From Myxococcales bacterium (lineage in GTDB: Bacteria > Myxococcota_A > Polyangia > Polyangiales > JAFGIB01), in NCBI GenBank assembly GCA_029880325.1, contig JAOUOP010000048.1, positions 1-64,000 of the forward strand: DNA of 64,000 nucleotides, read 5' to 3'. The notes under the pieces were generated by a model, which was not told the origin of the DNA, searched no databases, and worked only from the letters and a program-made list of their open reading frames with translations. The position numbers and the translations under genes are program-made. Shown here piece after piece: positions 20,201-29,171 of the stretch (the stretch's first letter is position 1; every line of letters begins with the position of its first letter).

Positions 20201-23200
20201 CCCAGGCGATTGTCTCGAGTCTCTACCAGACGGCCGCGCGGCTCTGGGCCTCCGACCAGCAAGCCACCGGCGAGCGCAACGCCGCTACCTGCGCCACCTG
20301 GGCGGTTGACCGGTTGGTGAGCATGGACGTGGAGGCCGGGCAGGTGGAGCGCGCGGTGCAGCTCTTGCTCGACGCTGCCAAGTTGCCGCTGCCACCGGAG
20401 GACTCGCGCGCCCTGCGTTTGCGTGCCGGTGCGCGCCTGGTCGAACGGGGGCAGCCCGAGCGCGCCGTTGTGGTCTACCAGGCTCTGCTGGAGGAGTCGC
20501 CTTCCGATCTGGCCTTGGTGCGCAAGCTCGGCGAGCAGCTGGAAAAGCTCGGACGCATCCCCGAGCTACTTGCGACCTTGCGCCGGGAGCTGGGCTTGAA
20601 TCACGAACCCGAACGCCGCCTGGCGCTCAGGCTCTATCTCTCGGAGCTGGTGGGGCGCATCGAGCAGGACGATGGCCGCGTTCAAATTCTCAAGGACAAC
20701 TTGATCCAGAGCCCGGGTCATGCCGAGACGGTCAACGCCCTGTGGAAGCTTCTGCGCGCGCGCCGCCGGGAGCGCGAGCTTGCCGAGTTGATGTGGGAGC
20801 AGTCGGCGGCGCTGGAGAGCAGTGAGCAAAACGAAGAAGCGGCGGCGCTGTGGGGGCGCGTCGCCGACCTCTATGAAAAGGTTGTCGACGATCGCGACCG
20901 CGCCATTGGTGCCAACGAGCGGGCGGTGGCGCTGGCCGACTCCGCGGTGCGCGTCGCGACGCTGGCCAAGCTCTACCTGGCGGCGGGCAAGCCCGGCGAA
21001 GCCACGGCTTGGTTGAAGCGGCGGCTGGAATACGCTGAGGGCGGCGACCGCGTGCCGATCCTGGTGCAGCTGGCGCGCGCGCAGCTCCAGGCCGAGCAGC
21101 GGGACGAGGCGGTCTCGACGCTGGAAGCGGCCTTCGGCGAGGCCCCACGCAACGCCGAGGTGCGCAAGCTGCTGATCAAGCAGTGCCGCCTTCGCGGCGA
21201 TGACGAAGCCCTGGCGCGGGTTTTGACGCGGGCTGCAGAGCACGTAACCGATGGTGAAACCGTTATTGCCTACGCCCGCGAGGCCGCGGACCTCTACCGC
21301 AGTAAGCTCGACGATCAGGCCCAGGCCATCGACGTGCTGGTGCGCGCTCGCAGCTTCGCGCCCGACGATCGGGGGCTCGGCCTCATGCTGGGCGAGGCGC
21401 TGTTGGCGGCCGAGCGCTACGACGAGGCGCGCGAACTCTTCGAGGCCCTGATCTCCACCTTCGGACGCCGCCGTTCGGCCGAGCGTGCGGGCGTGCATTT
21501 GGGATTGGCGCGCGTGTTGGCGGCCCAGGAGCAGATCGAAGCGGCCCTCGATGAACTCGATCTCGCCCAGAAGATGGATAGCTCCAACCCGAAGGTGGTG
21601 CGCATGTTGGCGGAGCTGTCGCGGCAGGCCGGTCAGCTCGAACGCGCCGAGCGAGCCTACCGAGCTCTCTTGCTCATCGTGCGCGACGAAAGCGCCGAGC
21701 AGAGCGTAGACGAACACATCGGCGCTGGCGAGGTCTTGATGCAGCTGAGTTGGATCGCCGCCGACCAGGGCCAAGAAGATCAGGCCACCGAGCGTTGCGA
21801 GTCCGCCCTGGAAGCGCTGGTCGACGACGACTCCGACGCCCGCAGCGTTCAGGAAGCGCTGCTTGCGCGCGGTGACCTGGAGTTGTTGCGCCGGGTGCTC
21901 GACCTGCGTCTCGAGTCCATCGACGACCCCTATCGCCGCGCCGAGGTTCTCGACGACTACGCCCGGGTGCTCAGCGAACACCTGGGGCAGACCACGGTCG
22001 CCTTCGAGCGCCGTCTGGAGGCGGTGGAGGCCCACCCGGCGGCGCCCGACTACCATGACCGGGCCATTGCCATGGCCTCGGAGCTCGACGCCATGGGGCG
22101 CTACGAGCAACTGCTCGAGGCCTTGCTCGAGCGCACAGCGACCGCGGCCCAGCGTTACGCGCGATGCGAAGTGCTCTTGCGTCTGGGTCATCTGGCCGAG
22201 GGGCGCGACCCGGAGCGGGCCGACGCCCTGTACGCCGAAGCGGAGAATACGGGAGTGCGCGAGGTGGATGTGTGGCGTGCGCGGGCTGCCAGCGCCGGTG
22301 CACGCGGCGACACGGAGCGCCAGATCGAGCTGCTGACCAAACTTTCCAACCTGGGCGAGCAGCAGAGCGAGGGCGAGACACGCGCCGACGCGCTCTACCG
22401 GCTCTCCGAGGTGCAACTGGCATTCGAAAATACCGCGGCCGAGGGCCTCGATTCGCTGACCCGCGCCCTGGAAGAGGACCCGCGCTACGAGCGGGCCGGG
22501 CGCATCCTGGAACGGGCCTGCGCCGTCGAGTCTCCCGACCCGGACCTGTTGTCGCTCTACGAGCGGGTGGCGCGCAACTCCGGGGACGAAGCTCTCCTGC
22601 TCGGCTTCCTGCAGCGGCAGGCGGGGCGCTCCGACGTGCTGCCCGAGGAAATCCGGGAGGGCGTCGAGCTGGCCCACAAGATGCGAAACCAGGACTTGGC
22701 CGAAGAGCTGATGCTGCGGGCGGTGGAGGTTGCCGCCGACCTGCCTGACGGCTCGGGGCGCGTGCTTTGGGCGTTGTTGGCCCTGGCCGACCTGCGCAGG
22801 GAGCAGGGGGACCTGGCTGGCGCCGTCAAGTGGTTGCTCGAGGCCGGAGACGAAGCCGACCCCCACGACATCCTCGACCGCGGCGCCGCCCTGGCGGAGC
22901 TGGCTGCGCAACCCGATGGGGATCTGACGCTGGCCGCCAAGCTCTACGAACAGCTGCTCGAGCGCAATCCCAACGCCCGTGAGGCCTGGCAGCCGCTGGC
23001 CAAGATCTACAGCGGGCTCGGCGACCACGGGCGCCTGGAGCGTTTGGTCGAGGAGACCCTGGACAGTCTCGACAGCACCGAGGACCGTAGCGAGCTGCGC
23101 CTGGAGTTGGCGCGCTTGCTTGTGACTCAGAGTGAGGATCTGGAGCGTGCAGAGGCTATGTTGCGCGAGATCCTGGTCGAGGATCCAAGGCAGGATGGCG

Positions 23201-25131
23201 CGCAAGAACTCCTGCTCGAAGTCGTGGCGCAACGCGGCAATCCCGAGGCCCTTGTCGACCTGCTGGAGCAGCACCTCTCGCAGGCCCAGGCGCGCGGCGA
23301 TGCCCAGACCGTGCGTTCGGCTTCGCTTCGGCTGGGTGACCATCTGCGCAAGACTGGGCAGCGCGACGAAGAACTCGACGTTTACCGGGACGCGCTCTCC
23401 TGGGACGAAAACGATCGCGAGCTTCTGCAGCGCCTGCTCGATTGCCTCGGCGACGAGGCCGAACCACAAGAGCGGGCGCAATCCCTGGAGCGCCTGATCG
23501 CCAGCGATGAGCCGGGCGAGGCGGCCGTCCATGCCATCGAGGCGGCGGATCTCTTCGAGCAGATCGACGATCGGAGTGCCGTGCTGCGCGTGCTCGAAAA
23601 GGCATGCAAGGTCGCGACCACCGAGACCAGCCTGATGAGGCGGCTGGAGCAGGCCTACCGCGACGCCGGTGACCACTCCGGTCTGGCGCAGCTGTTGCGC
23701 GACACGGCGGAATCGGTGGAAGCACCCGACAAGCGCGCCGCCCTCTACCGCGAGGCCGCTGCGCTTTATCGCGGACAGCTGTCGCAGGCCGAAGAAGCGG
23801 CGGTGCTGCTGGGACGCGCGGCGGAGGCCGCTCCCGAAGACGTGGGCATCGCCTTCGAACTCGCCGACATCTGCGCCGTGATCGGCCGTCCCGCCGACGC
23901 TATCGATCACTGCAGCCGTGGCATCGATCGTTGCAAGGATCCGGTGGCACGGGCTGGGCTGCTGCGCCTTCGCGCCCAGTGCAGGGGCTCGGTAGATGAT
24001 GGCGAGGGCGCGTTGGCCGACCTCGAGGCGGCCTTCGAATCCAGCGCTGAGGAATCGGCGGAGGCCCTGGAGAGCGCCCTCGAAGAGCGCAGGCGAGCGG
24101 CCGCCAACGCAGGCGATCAGGACAGTGAGCGCCGTCATACCCTGCGCCTGATCGAAGTGCTGCAGATGCAGCACAAGATGGAGCAGGCCAAGAAGGCGCT
24201 GTCGGAGTGGGTGGCGCGTGCCACCGACGACGGTGACGCTCTGCAGTTGATGCTTCAGCTGTGCGCCGCCGACCAGGACCATCTCGGGGTGGCCGATGTG
24301 GCCGGGCGATTGGTGCTATTGACGCAGGGTCAAGAGCAACTGGCCGCCGCGCGTACGCTGGCTGAGGCCTCGATCGCGGGGGGGCGACCCGAAGCGGCGC
24401 GCGCGGGCCTGGAGTTCGCCTATACGGCTCAGCCGGGAGTGGTCGAGCTTCGCGATGCGCTCAAGAAGATCTACGAGGGGGCCGGCGCATTTGCCGAGGT
24501 GGCCCAGCTGGTCCTGGACGAGGCCCAGCAAATCGACGACCCGGAGGAGCAGGCGGCCCTGTTGAAGCAGGGCGGGCAGATGCTGCTTTCGGCGGGCGAG
24601 ACGGCGCGGGCGCTGGAGACGCTGCGCGGGGCCATGGTCGCGACTCCCGACGACATGGAGCTGCACCTGCTGCTCACTGATGGTTATATCGATGCCGGTG
24701 AGCTGGAGACAGCCAACGCCGTGGTCGACCAGGCCATGGCCGTGCTCGAGGGCAAGCGCACGGTCGAGGTGGGCCATTTCTGCCGGCGCAAGGCGCGGCT
24801 GGCTGCGGCGTTCAATGACCGCCAGACGCAGCTGGCGTGGCTTGTCGAGGCCACCAAGTATGACAAGAACGACGGCTACCTGGCGGCCGAGATCGCAGAC
24901 CTGGCCGAAGAGCTGCAGGACTGGGACGCCGCGGAAAAGGCGTTGCGCACCATCTCGCTGCTCAAGACCGAGTGTCCCATCGGCCGCTCCGAGTCCTTCG
25001 TGCGACAGGCGCGAATCTGGCTCTTGCGCGGTGACCAAAAGCGCGCCCTGATGTGGGCGCGCAGGGCTCAAAAGGAAGAGCCGGAGTCCGAGCAGGTGGT
25101 GAGCCTCTTGGAGCAGCTCGGCGCGGCATAA
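17278..25131 (+). CDS. Giant tetratricopeptide-repeat protein (about 2,617 residues)
   Basis: Almost the entire length is a superhelix of degenerate TPR or TPR-like helix pairs. Examples are AWDHLEELAERLERPNETAEAYREVL near the N-terminus, RALGLYMQALGLEPTLQSARAGL in the first third and RALMWARRAQKEEPESEQVVSLLEQL at the end. There is no signal peptide or membrane helix; the start is Lys/Ala-rich (ARAKKASSNASAG). It is very acidic (Glu/Asp/Ala/Leu-rich). The GTG at 17278 follows AAAGGAGCCTCC at ideal spacing, so I prefer it to the in-frame GTG at 17236. Such proteins act as scaffolds; no enzymatic domain is visible. Neighbouring the other TPR gene suggests, but does not prove, a shared complex. 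Its stop is 7 nt from the convergent exonuclease gene. Confidence 0.88.
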   Translation: MARAKKASSNASAGLQQALTAAIKAVKSLPESDDAWDHLEELAERLERPNETAEAYREVLTLKLDAATRKHLGQRALNFHEAWYGDDADVILELLSPFVDGSAEGSWALERLTRVLTLSEKWDPLLDVYDRALSQAQDADQRKKLLNDAAHVAKDFAEQPARAVDYLQQLLALDRGNQKLSSSIERLLERSGRFGDLIALWRGQAELASGEDARKLHLRIASCYLDRLSDPDNCLGGLRVLLEESPGNAEACQLLERVLGLEEAPLPTRLQAFALLRQHYDAARRPEDAVAAVEKAITLTEGAQRSDLHRDAGQRLTILKQDEAAMGHYAALLAADPADTDARRQLKRIADRSGLHAPLVEALLSAAEATADPAQRASLLVQAAELRRDHLTDAQGSIDLFQRVLSETDLSPHQAVSVAHDLAQLFIQTEQPAERLATLERLAQLESSDSARSVVLTVAADLAETLGEVDRALQAWRARLQAEPGDIEALNALSRLLERSERYDELVAALRQRIACNLPEPQRRADLMRIAQIQIDNLDNLDAGIGVLFEIVEDFGMDDAVLQALDAALSRAGRYGELADLMRRGLAEEHPRAARWLARLADITVAELGEPGRALGLYMQALGLEPTLQSARAGLTQLAQDESFARGALDALARAHREQQEWEALVALTGGRVATAQSDDERVELLRESARISESRLNQPEAALGALAEALYYAPANRSLEAELRRLGALCGDFEPVASAYERAAARAGDQPLLAARLAHGRGEVLARQIGDHERALSAYETAHGHLEGIAQSDPQSLSLADPSPRTVLHAVATSAAAVGNFGAACRAVVAASAERGVEEHELLSMLERETSSRDAWGAMCESFSAALGARGEELSASLIHGLNERLALWLFHRASDAAAAEGAVVRAVEADGMRRDTLLLACDIQRALESSGLIDSLLRLDTLDAASSGLSGGRNLDPLAEAAERSLAAGSEGAQAIVSSLYQTAARLWASDQQATGERNAATCATWAVDRLVSMDVEAGQVERAVQLLLDAAKLPLPPEDSRALRLRAGARLVERGQPERAVVVYQALLEESPSDLALVRKLGEQLEKLGRIPELLATLRRELGLNHEPERRLALRLYLSELVGRIEQDDGRVQILKDNLIQSPGHAETVNALWKLLRARRRERELAELMWEQSAALESSEQNEEAAALWGRVADLYEKVVDDRDRAIGANERAVALADSAVRVATLAKLYLAAGKPGEATAWLKRRLEYAEGGDRVPILVQLARAQLQAEQRDEAVSTLEAAFGEAPRNAEVRKLLIKQCRLRGDDEALARVLTRAAEHVTDGETVIAYAREAADLYRSKLDDQAQAIDVLVRARSFAPDDRGLGLMLGEALLAAERYDEARELFEALISTFGRRRSAERAGVHLGLARVLAAQEQIEAALDELDLAQKMDSSNPKVVRMLAELSRQAGQLERAERAYRALLLIVRDESAEQSVDEHIGAGEVLMQLSWIAADQGQEDQATERCESALEALVDDDSDARSVQEALLARGDLELLRRVLDLRLESIDDPYRRAEVLDDYARVLSEHLGQTTVAFERRLEAVEAHPAAPDYHDRAIAMASELDAMGRYEQLLEALLERTATAAQRYARCEVLLRLGHLAEGRDPERADALYAEAENTGVREVDVWRARAASAGARGDTERQIELLTKLSNLGEQQSEGETRADALYRLSEVQLAFENTAAEGLDSLTRALEEDPRYERAGRILERACAVESPDPDLLSLYERVARNSGDEALLLGFLQRQAGRSDVLPEEIREGVELAHKMRNQDLAEELMLRAVEVAADLPDGSGRVLWALLALADLRREQGDLAGAVKWLLEAGDEADPHDILDRGAALAELAAQPDGDLTLAAKLYEQLLERNPNAREAWQPLAKIYSGLGDHGRLERLVEETLDSLDSTEDRSELRLELARLLVTQSEDLERAEAMLREILVEDPRQDGAQELLLEVVAQRGNPEALVDLLEQHLSQAQARGDAQTVRSASLRLGDHLRKTGQRDEELDVYRDALSWDENDRELLQRLLDCLGDEAEPQERAQSLERLIASDEPGEAAVHAIEAADLFEQIDDRSAVLRVLEKACKVATTETSLMRRLEQAYRDAGDHSGLAQLLRDTAESVEAPDKRAALYREAAALYRGQLSQAEEAAVLLGRAAEAAPEDVGIAFELADICAVIGRPADAIDHCSRGIDRCKDPVARAGLLRLRAQCRGSVDDGEGALADLEAAFESSAEESAEALESALEERRRAAANAGDQDSERRHTLRLIEVLQMQHKMEQAKKALSEWVARATDDGDALQLMLQLCAADQDHLGVADVAGRLVLLTQGQEQLAAARTLAEASIAGGRPEAARAGLEFAYTAQPGVVELRDALKKIYEGAGAFAEVAQLVLDEAQQIDDPEEQAALLKQGGQMLLSAGETARALETLRGAMVATPDDMELHLLLTDGYIDAGELETANAVVDQAMAVLEGKRTVEVGHFCRRKARLAAAFNDRQTQLAWLVEATKYDKNDGYLAAEIADLAEELQDWDAAEKALRTISLLKTECPIGRSESFVRQARIWLLRGDQKRALMWARRAQKEEPESEQVVSLLEQLGAA

Positions 25132-25138
25132 CGCAAAG

Positions 25139-26218
25139 TCAAAAATCCGCGCGGTGCTTGAGGATGTGCTCGCGCGCTCGCAGGAAGACTTCGATGGTGG
25201 CGGCGACGTCGCCGGCGTTGTAGCGGGCGATGCGCTCGATTTCGCCTTTTTCGTAGGCCGGTGCCACCATGGAGCCGTCCATGACGTCTTTGGGGCTGGT
25301 GACGCCGAGCGCCCAGCACACCACGTCCAGGGACATGGGGCCCAGGGCACGACCGCCGGAGAGCAGCTGGTAGAGGTCCAGGTGCGGGCGCAGCGAAAAG
25401 CGGTTGGAGAGCAGGTCGACGCGGGCGGCGATGCCGTGCACCAGGCTGCGCGCTACCAGAAAGGGGACATCGAAGCCGCGACCGTTGTAGGTGACGACCA
25501 GTGGGGCCGAGGCCGCCAGCGACCAGAAGCAGCGCAGTAGCGTCGGCTCGTCCACGGGGACGAGCCAGGGAGGATGCCCCTCGGCCTGCCAGCCCTCCGG
25601 CGGCACGGCCAGCACGGTGACCTGGGACACGTCGTCGGGGCCCTGGGGCGACCAGGTTTCGGCGTCGGCGAAGGCCAGGGAGACCACTTTGCCCAAGAGG
25701 GGCGATAGGCTCATGACCTTGCCCTCGTCGCCGTCGCCGCGCTCGGCGGCTTTGCTGACGGCCTGGGCGATCATGGAGGGGACCTTGCGCGTGTTGTGGG
25801 CCGGGACGGTCTCGATGTCGAAAACCAGGGTCGAGCAGTGGCGGCCGGCGATGGCTTCCGAGCCGCGGCCCACGATGGCGCCGAGGTCGAGGGCGTCGGT
25901 TTCGGGATCGGCGCGCCGGAGTCTGGTTACCGCCAGCTGCAGCCGCTGCTGGTAGAGGTCGGTCGTCGCCAGCACCTTCACCAGGTCACCGGCGGCGAGT
26001 TCGGCGGCTGCCTGCATCGCGGCGCTTTGATCCGACCAGATGCGCGCGGCGATGGTGCCGCTCTCGTCGGCCAGCTCGAGTGCGGCGTAGGGTTGCCCCG
26101 TGCGCGTTTCCAGCTGCTCGACCCGTCGCAGCTGGGCGTAGAGCAAGAGGGGTTGGTCGGGGTGGTGTTCGAGCTCGGCGATGGGCGGAGCCGGCACGGG
26201 GCTTTTGGAGACCGACAT
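25139..26218 (-). CDS. OB-fold / DEDDy 3'-5' exonuclease-like fusion protein
   Basis: 359 residues. The first about 120 residues look like an OB-fold nucleic-acid-binding domain (YAQLRRVEQLETRTGQPYAALELAD, then GTIAARIWS, then GDLVKVLA). This resembles the N-terminal module of YhaM-type nucleases. The rest is a predicted PolB-like 3'-5' exonuclease of the DEDD superfamily. Its ExoI motif is VFDIETVPA, ExoII is YNGRGFDVPFL and ExoIII is YNAGDVAAT, giving a complete D-E-D-D set with Tyr. It therefore probably degrades or proofreads DNA or RNA, but the substrate is unknown. An ATG at 26263 would add 15 residues; I chose 26218 (MSVSKSPVPAPP) as closer to the OB domain. Divergent from the SDR gene by about 80 nt. 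Confidence 0.8.
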   Translation of the reverse strand: MSVSKSPVPAPPIAELEHHPDQPLLLYAQLRRVEQLETRTGQPYAALELADESGTIAARIWSDQSAAMQAAAELAAGDLVKVLATTDLYQQRLQLAVTRLRRADPETDALDLGAIVGRGSEAIAGRHCSTLVFDIETVPAHNTRKVPSMIAQAVSKAAERGDGDEGKVMSLSPLLGKVVSLAFADAETWSPQGPDDVSQVTVLAVPPEGWQAEGHPPWLVPVDEPTLLRCFWSLAASAPLVVTYNGRGFDVPFLVARSLVHGIAARVDLLSNRFSLRPHLDLYQLLSGGRALGPMSLDVVCWALGVTSPKDVMDGSMVAPAYEKGEIERIARYNAGDVAATIEVFLRAREHILKHRADF

Positions 26219-26301
26219 GGTGGGCAGACTAGCGGATTTTCGTGCCTTCATCGGCCCCGGCATTCGTGCTCAAATCCCGGGTTCGAGACAGGAGGTTGGC
26301 G

Positions 26302-27096
26302 ATGCGGTTGAAGGACAAGGTGGCGATCGTGGTGGGCGCGGGGCAGACCCCGGGCGATACCCTGGGCAATGGCCGCGCCACGGCGCTGCTCTTTGCGCGG
26401 GAGGGTGCGCGGGTGCTCGTGGTCGATCGCGACGAAGGCTCGGCGGTGGAGACGCTTTCGATGATCGAAGGGGAGGGTGGCGTGGGAGCGGTTGTGCGCG
26501 CCGACATCGCCGACGAAGCTCAGTGCAAGGCCGTGGCCGACGGCTGCATCGGGCGCTTCGGTCGCATCGACGTGTTGCACAACAACGTCGGCATCGGCAC
26601 CGGCGATCGCGGGCCTGCCTCGCTGAGCGAGGAGGCCTTTGATCACATCATGGACGTGAACCTGAAGGGGCCCTGGTTTTGCGTCAAGCATGTGCTGCCG
26701 CGGATGCGCGAGCAGGGCGGGGGTTCGATCATCAACATCTCTTCGGTGGCGGCCGTGTGCGCGACGGGGCTCTTCGCCTACAAGGTTTCGAAGGCCGCCC
26801 TCAACGCCATGACCCACTGCCTGGCCACGGGCAATGCCAAGTACGGCATTCGCGTCAACGGCATCATGCCTGGGTTGATGAATACGCCGATGGCCATCGA
26901 GAGCATCGCCGAGGCCCGCGGTGTGCCCAAGCAGGACCTGATCGCCGCCCGCGATCGCCAGGTGCCGCTCAAGGGCAAGATGGGTACGGCCTGGGACGTG
27001 GCCTACGCGGCACTATTTTTGGCTTGCGACGAGTCCAAGTTTATCACCGGCGTGACGCTGCCGGTCGATGGCGGACAATCAGCGCGCATCGGCTGA
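26302..27096 (+). CDS. Short-chain dehydrogenase/reductase (SDR family)
   Basis: 264 residues, the classical SDR length. An NAD(P)-dependent oxidoreductase of unknown substrate. The nucleotide-binding start is VAIVVGAGQTPGDTLGNGRA, a longer variant of TGxxxGxG. HNNVGIG matches the NNAG position and the catalytic set is Ser (NISSVAAV) with YKVSK. The end (ITGVTLPVDGGQSARIG) is canonical. ACAGGAGGT lies just before ATG 26302, which decides the start over an in-frame ATG at 26242. No pathway neighbour identifies the substrate. It converges on the FecR gene with about 60 nt between stops. Confidence 0.92.
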   Translation: MRLKDKVAIVVGAGQTPGDTLGNGRATALLFAREGARVLVVDRDEGSAVETLSMIEGEGGVGAVVRADIADEAQCKAVADGCIGRFGRIDVLHNNVGIGTGDRGPASLSEEAFDHIMDVNLKGPWFCVKHVLPRMREQGGGSIINISSVAAVCATGLFAYKVSKAALNAMTHCLATGNAKYGIRVNGIMPGLMNTPMAIESIAEARGVPKQDLIAARDRQVPLKGKMGTAWDVAYAALFLACDESKFITGVTLPVDGGQSARIG

Positions 27097-27158
27097 GCGC
27101 GCACTGCTTCTGCTCCGACCCGATGATGACGGGTCGAAGCAGTCGCCGTCCGATGGCT

Positions 27159-29171
27159 TCAGTGCTCGTGGCCCTTGTGCTTGCCGTGGCCCTCGTGGCC
27201 CTTGCCCGGCTTGTCGCCGCCGTGGCCCTTGCCTGGTTCGTTGTCGTCGCGGCCCTTGCCCTTGCCTTCGGGCTTGTCGGGCACTGCAGGGCCAGCAGCT
27301 CCGGGGGGCGTGGGGGCATCGGCCCGCTCGGGGCGGCCGCGGCCATGGCCCTTGCCGTGGCCTTCGTGCTCACCCTTGGCCTTCGCCTTGGCCTCCTCCG
27401 CCACCTTGGCTCCGCGGCCTTCCGCAGGCTCACCCGGCGGCTTTGCCAGTCCCGGCGGCAAGCCCTTGTCCGCGTTGGCACCGCGCAGCCTCGCCTCGCG
27501 AATCGCACGCGGCATCGAGGGACCCTTGCGCTTGGCCCAGCCCAGGTTGACACGGCCGAGGGGCTTGCGTCCGGCGGGCTTGAAGACGCGCTCTTGATCG
27601 ACCTTGGGTGCAAGGCCCGCCAACATCTTTGCCTTGGGATGTTCCGGCTTGTGGTAGAAGCGCGCGAACTTGCGCCCGTGGGCCTTTTTGCCCTCTTTCC
27701 CTTCCTGGGCTTCTTCCTGGGCTTCTTCGGGCTCGTCGAGCTTGCGCGCGGCGCGGACCTTGGCGATGGCGGCCGCATGCCAGTTGGGCTCGGGGCCTTC
27801 GCGGCGCAGCTTGCGCTTCTTGTCGTGCTTTTTGACCTTCGGCGGACGCAGCAGCGCAAGCTCGGCCCGTTCGCGCGCCTTTTCCTGGCCTGGTGGCGGG
27901 AGCTTGGTCTTCAAGTAGAACGCCGGCACCTCCTGGCCGAGGGCCTTGGCCAGTTTGCGGCCTTCGGGGTGGTGCTTGCAGTAGTGTCCGCGCATGGGGC
28001 GGATCCGCTGGTGCGCGGTGACGTGGAACTTCTTGTGGTAGAGCAGGGCCTTGGCCAGGCGCTTCTTCTCCGGCTTGATACGGGCCGCGAGCTTTTCCGG
28101 ATGCCGGCGGTGTAGGCCGCGGGCGATGTGGGCATGGGAGAGCATGGCGAAGGTCAGGTGCTGCAGGCGCAGGGAGGCCAGCAGGCCCGCCTCCAGTGCC
28201 ACCGCGCGGCCCTCGGCGCCCGCGGCGTAGCCCGCCTGGTCGTCGGCTTGCTCGAAGGCTTCGGCCTCGGCCGCGCTCTTTTCTGTCTCCTCGCTCAGCT
28301 TCTCCATCAGGCGGTAGGTCGCCTCGGTCTGGGCCTCGGCGCGCGAGAGGCCCGCCAACTGGATGTCAACTGCGGCTTCGATGGCGATCTTGCTCTCCGC
28401 CTCGTCGCGCCAGTCGCCCCAGGCGTCGGCCTGCAGCTCGGCAGAGGGTGACACCTTGCCGGTGGCGTCGATGTCGACGGCCTTGCCCGCGTCGAGTGCC
28501 GTGCTCTGATCGAGGTCGGCGACGCCGGCCACTTCGACACTGCCCTCTTCGACGCCAACGCGAATGCTGCCGGTGGCTGCTACACCGACGGTGAAGGCCG
28601 TGCCCACGGCGCCCACGGCGCCGCCTGCGGTGTAGACCACGAAGGCACCTTCGCCTTCGGCGCGCGTGCTGACGGTGAAGCGCGCCACACCGACGAGCAC
28701 GGCCACGGCGCTGGCGGGCGCTGTGCCGGCGTCGCGATCACCGATGGCGATGGCGGAGTCCTCCGCGAGTTCGACCTCGGTACCGTCCGACAACAGCAGC
28801 AGGGCGGCGCCATCGCTTCCGGTTTGCAGCTGATCGCCGGCACGCAGCTCGGGGGCGTCGACGCTGAAGGCGGCGAAGGCCTCCTCGCCCGTGCGCCGCA
28901 CTTCGACGCCGCCCACGGCAAATGCGACCACCGCCGCAGCGCCGCTGTCGGCTTCGGCTTCGAGCCCGCCAGGCTCCACGCCGACCTCGTCGACCAGGGC
29001 CGCAGGGTCGACGGCATCCGGATCGACCGCAGCTTCGGGCTCGGGCTCCGGCGCGGGCGGCGGCGGCGCTTCGGCAGCGGGTGTCTCGGGCGGCGGCGGA
29101 TCGGAGCAGCCGAGCAGGACCAGGAGCGCTGCGGCAAGGGTGAAAGGAAAGCTTGGTTTAGCGTGACGCAT
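27159..29171 (-). CDS. FecR-domain lipoprotein with a His/Gly/Lys-rich C-terminal tail
   Basis: 670 residues. The signal peptide ends in lipobox LLGC (Cys22), so it is an exported lipoprotein, followed by a Pro/Glu/Ala-rich spacer. Residues about 85-240 resemble a FecR-type beta domain (LRAGDQLQTGSDGAALLLLSDGTEVELAEDS, cut here to its start). Next come helical Ala/Glu-rich segments, then a strongly basic region rich in Lys/Arg/His (HKKFHVTAHQR, KVKKHDKKRKLRREG). The last about 70 residues are GHGKGHG, GKGH and KHKGHEH repeats, which could bind metal ions or polyanions (inference). FecR domains elsewhere take part in cell-surface signalling, but no sigma factor or TonB receptor is near. I start at 29171; an ATG at 29228 would hide the signal peptide. 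The 275 nt to the divergent monooxygenase hold no gene. Confidence 0.78.
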   Translation of the reverse strand: MRHAKPSFPFTLAAALLVLLGCSDPPPPETPAAEAPPPPAPEPEPEAAVDPDAVDPAALVDEVGVEPGGLEAEADSGAAAVVAFAVGGVEVRRTGEEAFAAFSVDAPELRAGDQLQTGSDGAALLLLSDGTEVELAEDSAIAIGDRDAGTAPASAVAVLVGVARFTVSTRAEGEGAFVVYTAGGAVGAVGTAFTVGVAATGSIRVGVEEGSVEVAGVADLDQSTALDAGKAVDIDATGKVSPSAELQADAWGDWRDEAESKIAIEAAVDIQLAGLSRAEAQTEATYRLMEKLSEETEKSAAEAEAFEQADDQAGYAAGAEGRAVALEAGLLASLRLQHLTFAMLSHAHIARGLHRRHPEKLAARIKPEKKRLAKALLYHKKFHVTAHQRIRPMRGHYCKHHPEGRKLAKALGQEVPAFYLKTKLPPPGQEKARERAELALLRPPKVKKHDKKRKLRREGPEPNWHAAAIAKVRAARKLDEPEEAQEEAQEGKEGKKAHGRKFARFYHKPEHPKAKMLAGLAPKVDQERVFKPAGRKPLGRVNLGWAKRKGPSMPRAIREARLRGANADKGLPPGLAKPPGEPAEGRGAKVAEEAKAKAKGEHEGHGKGHGRGRPERADAPTPPGAAGPAVPDKPEGKGKGRDDNEPGKGHGGDKPGKGHEGHGKHKGHEH

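Noticed and set aside
20566..24282. 1,238-residue open frame opposite the giant TPR gene
   Set aside because: It is the antisense shadow of a high-GC coding sequence. It has no motif, and the sense strand has clear TPR periodicity with a proper ribosome binding site.
26679..28115. Long plus-strand frame across the SDR 3' end and FecR gene
   Set aside because: Composed of Leu/Ala/Arg-rich shadow sequence; it overlaps two better supported genes and has no motif.
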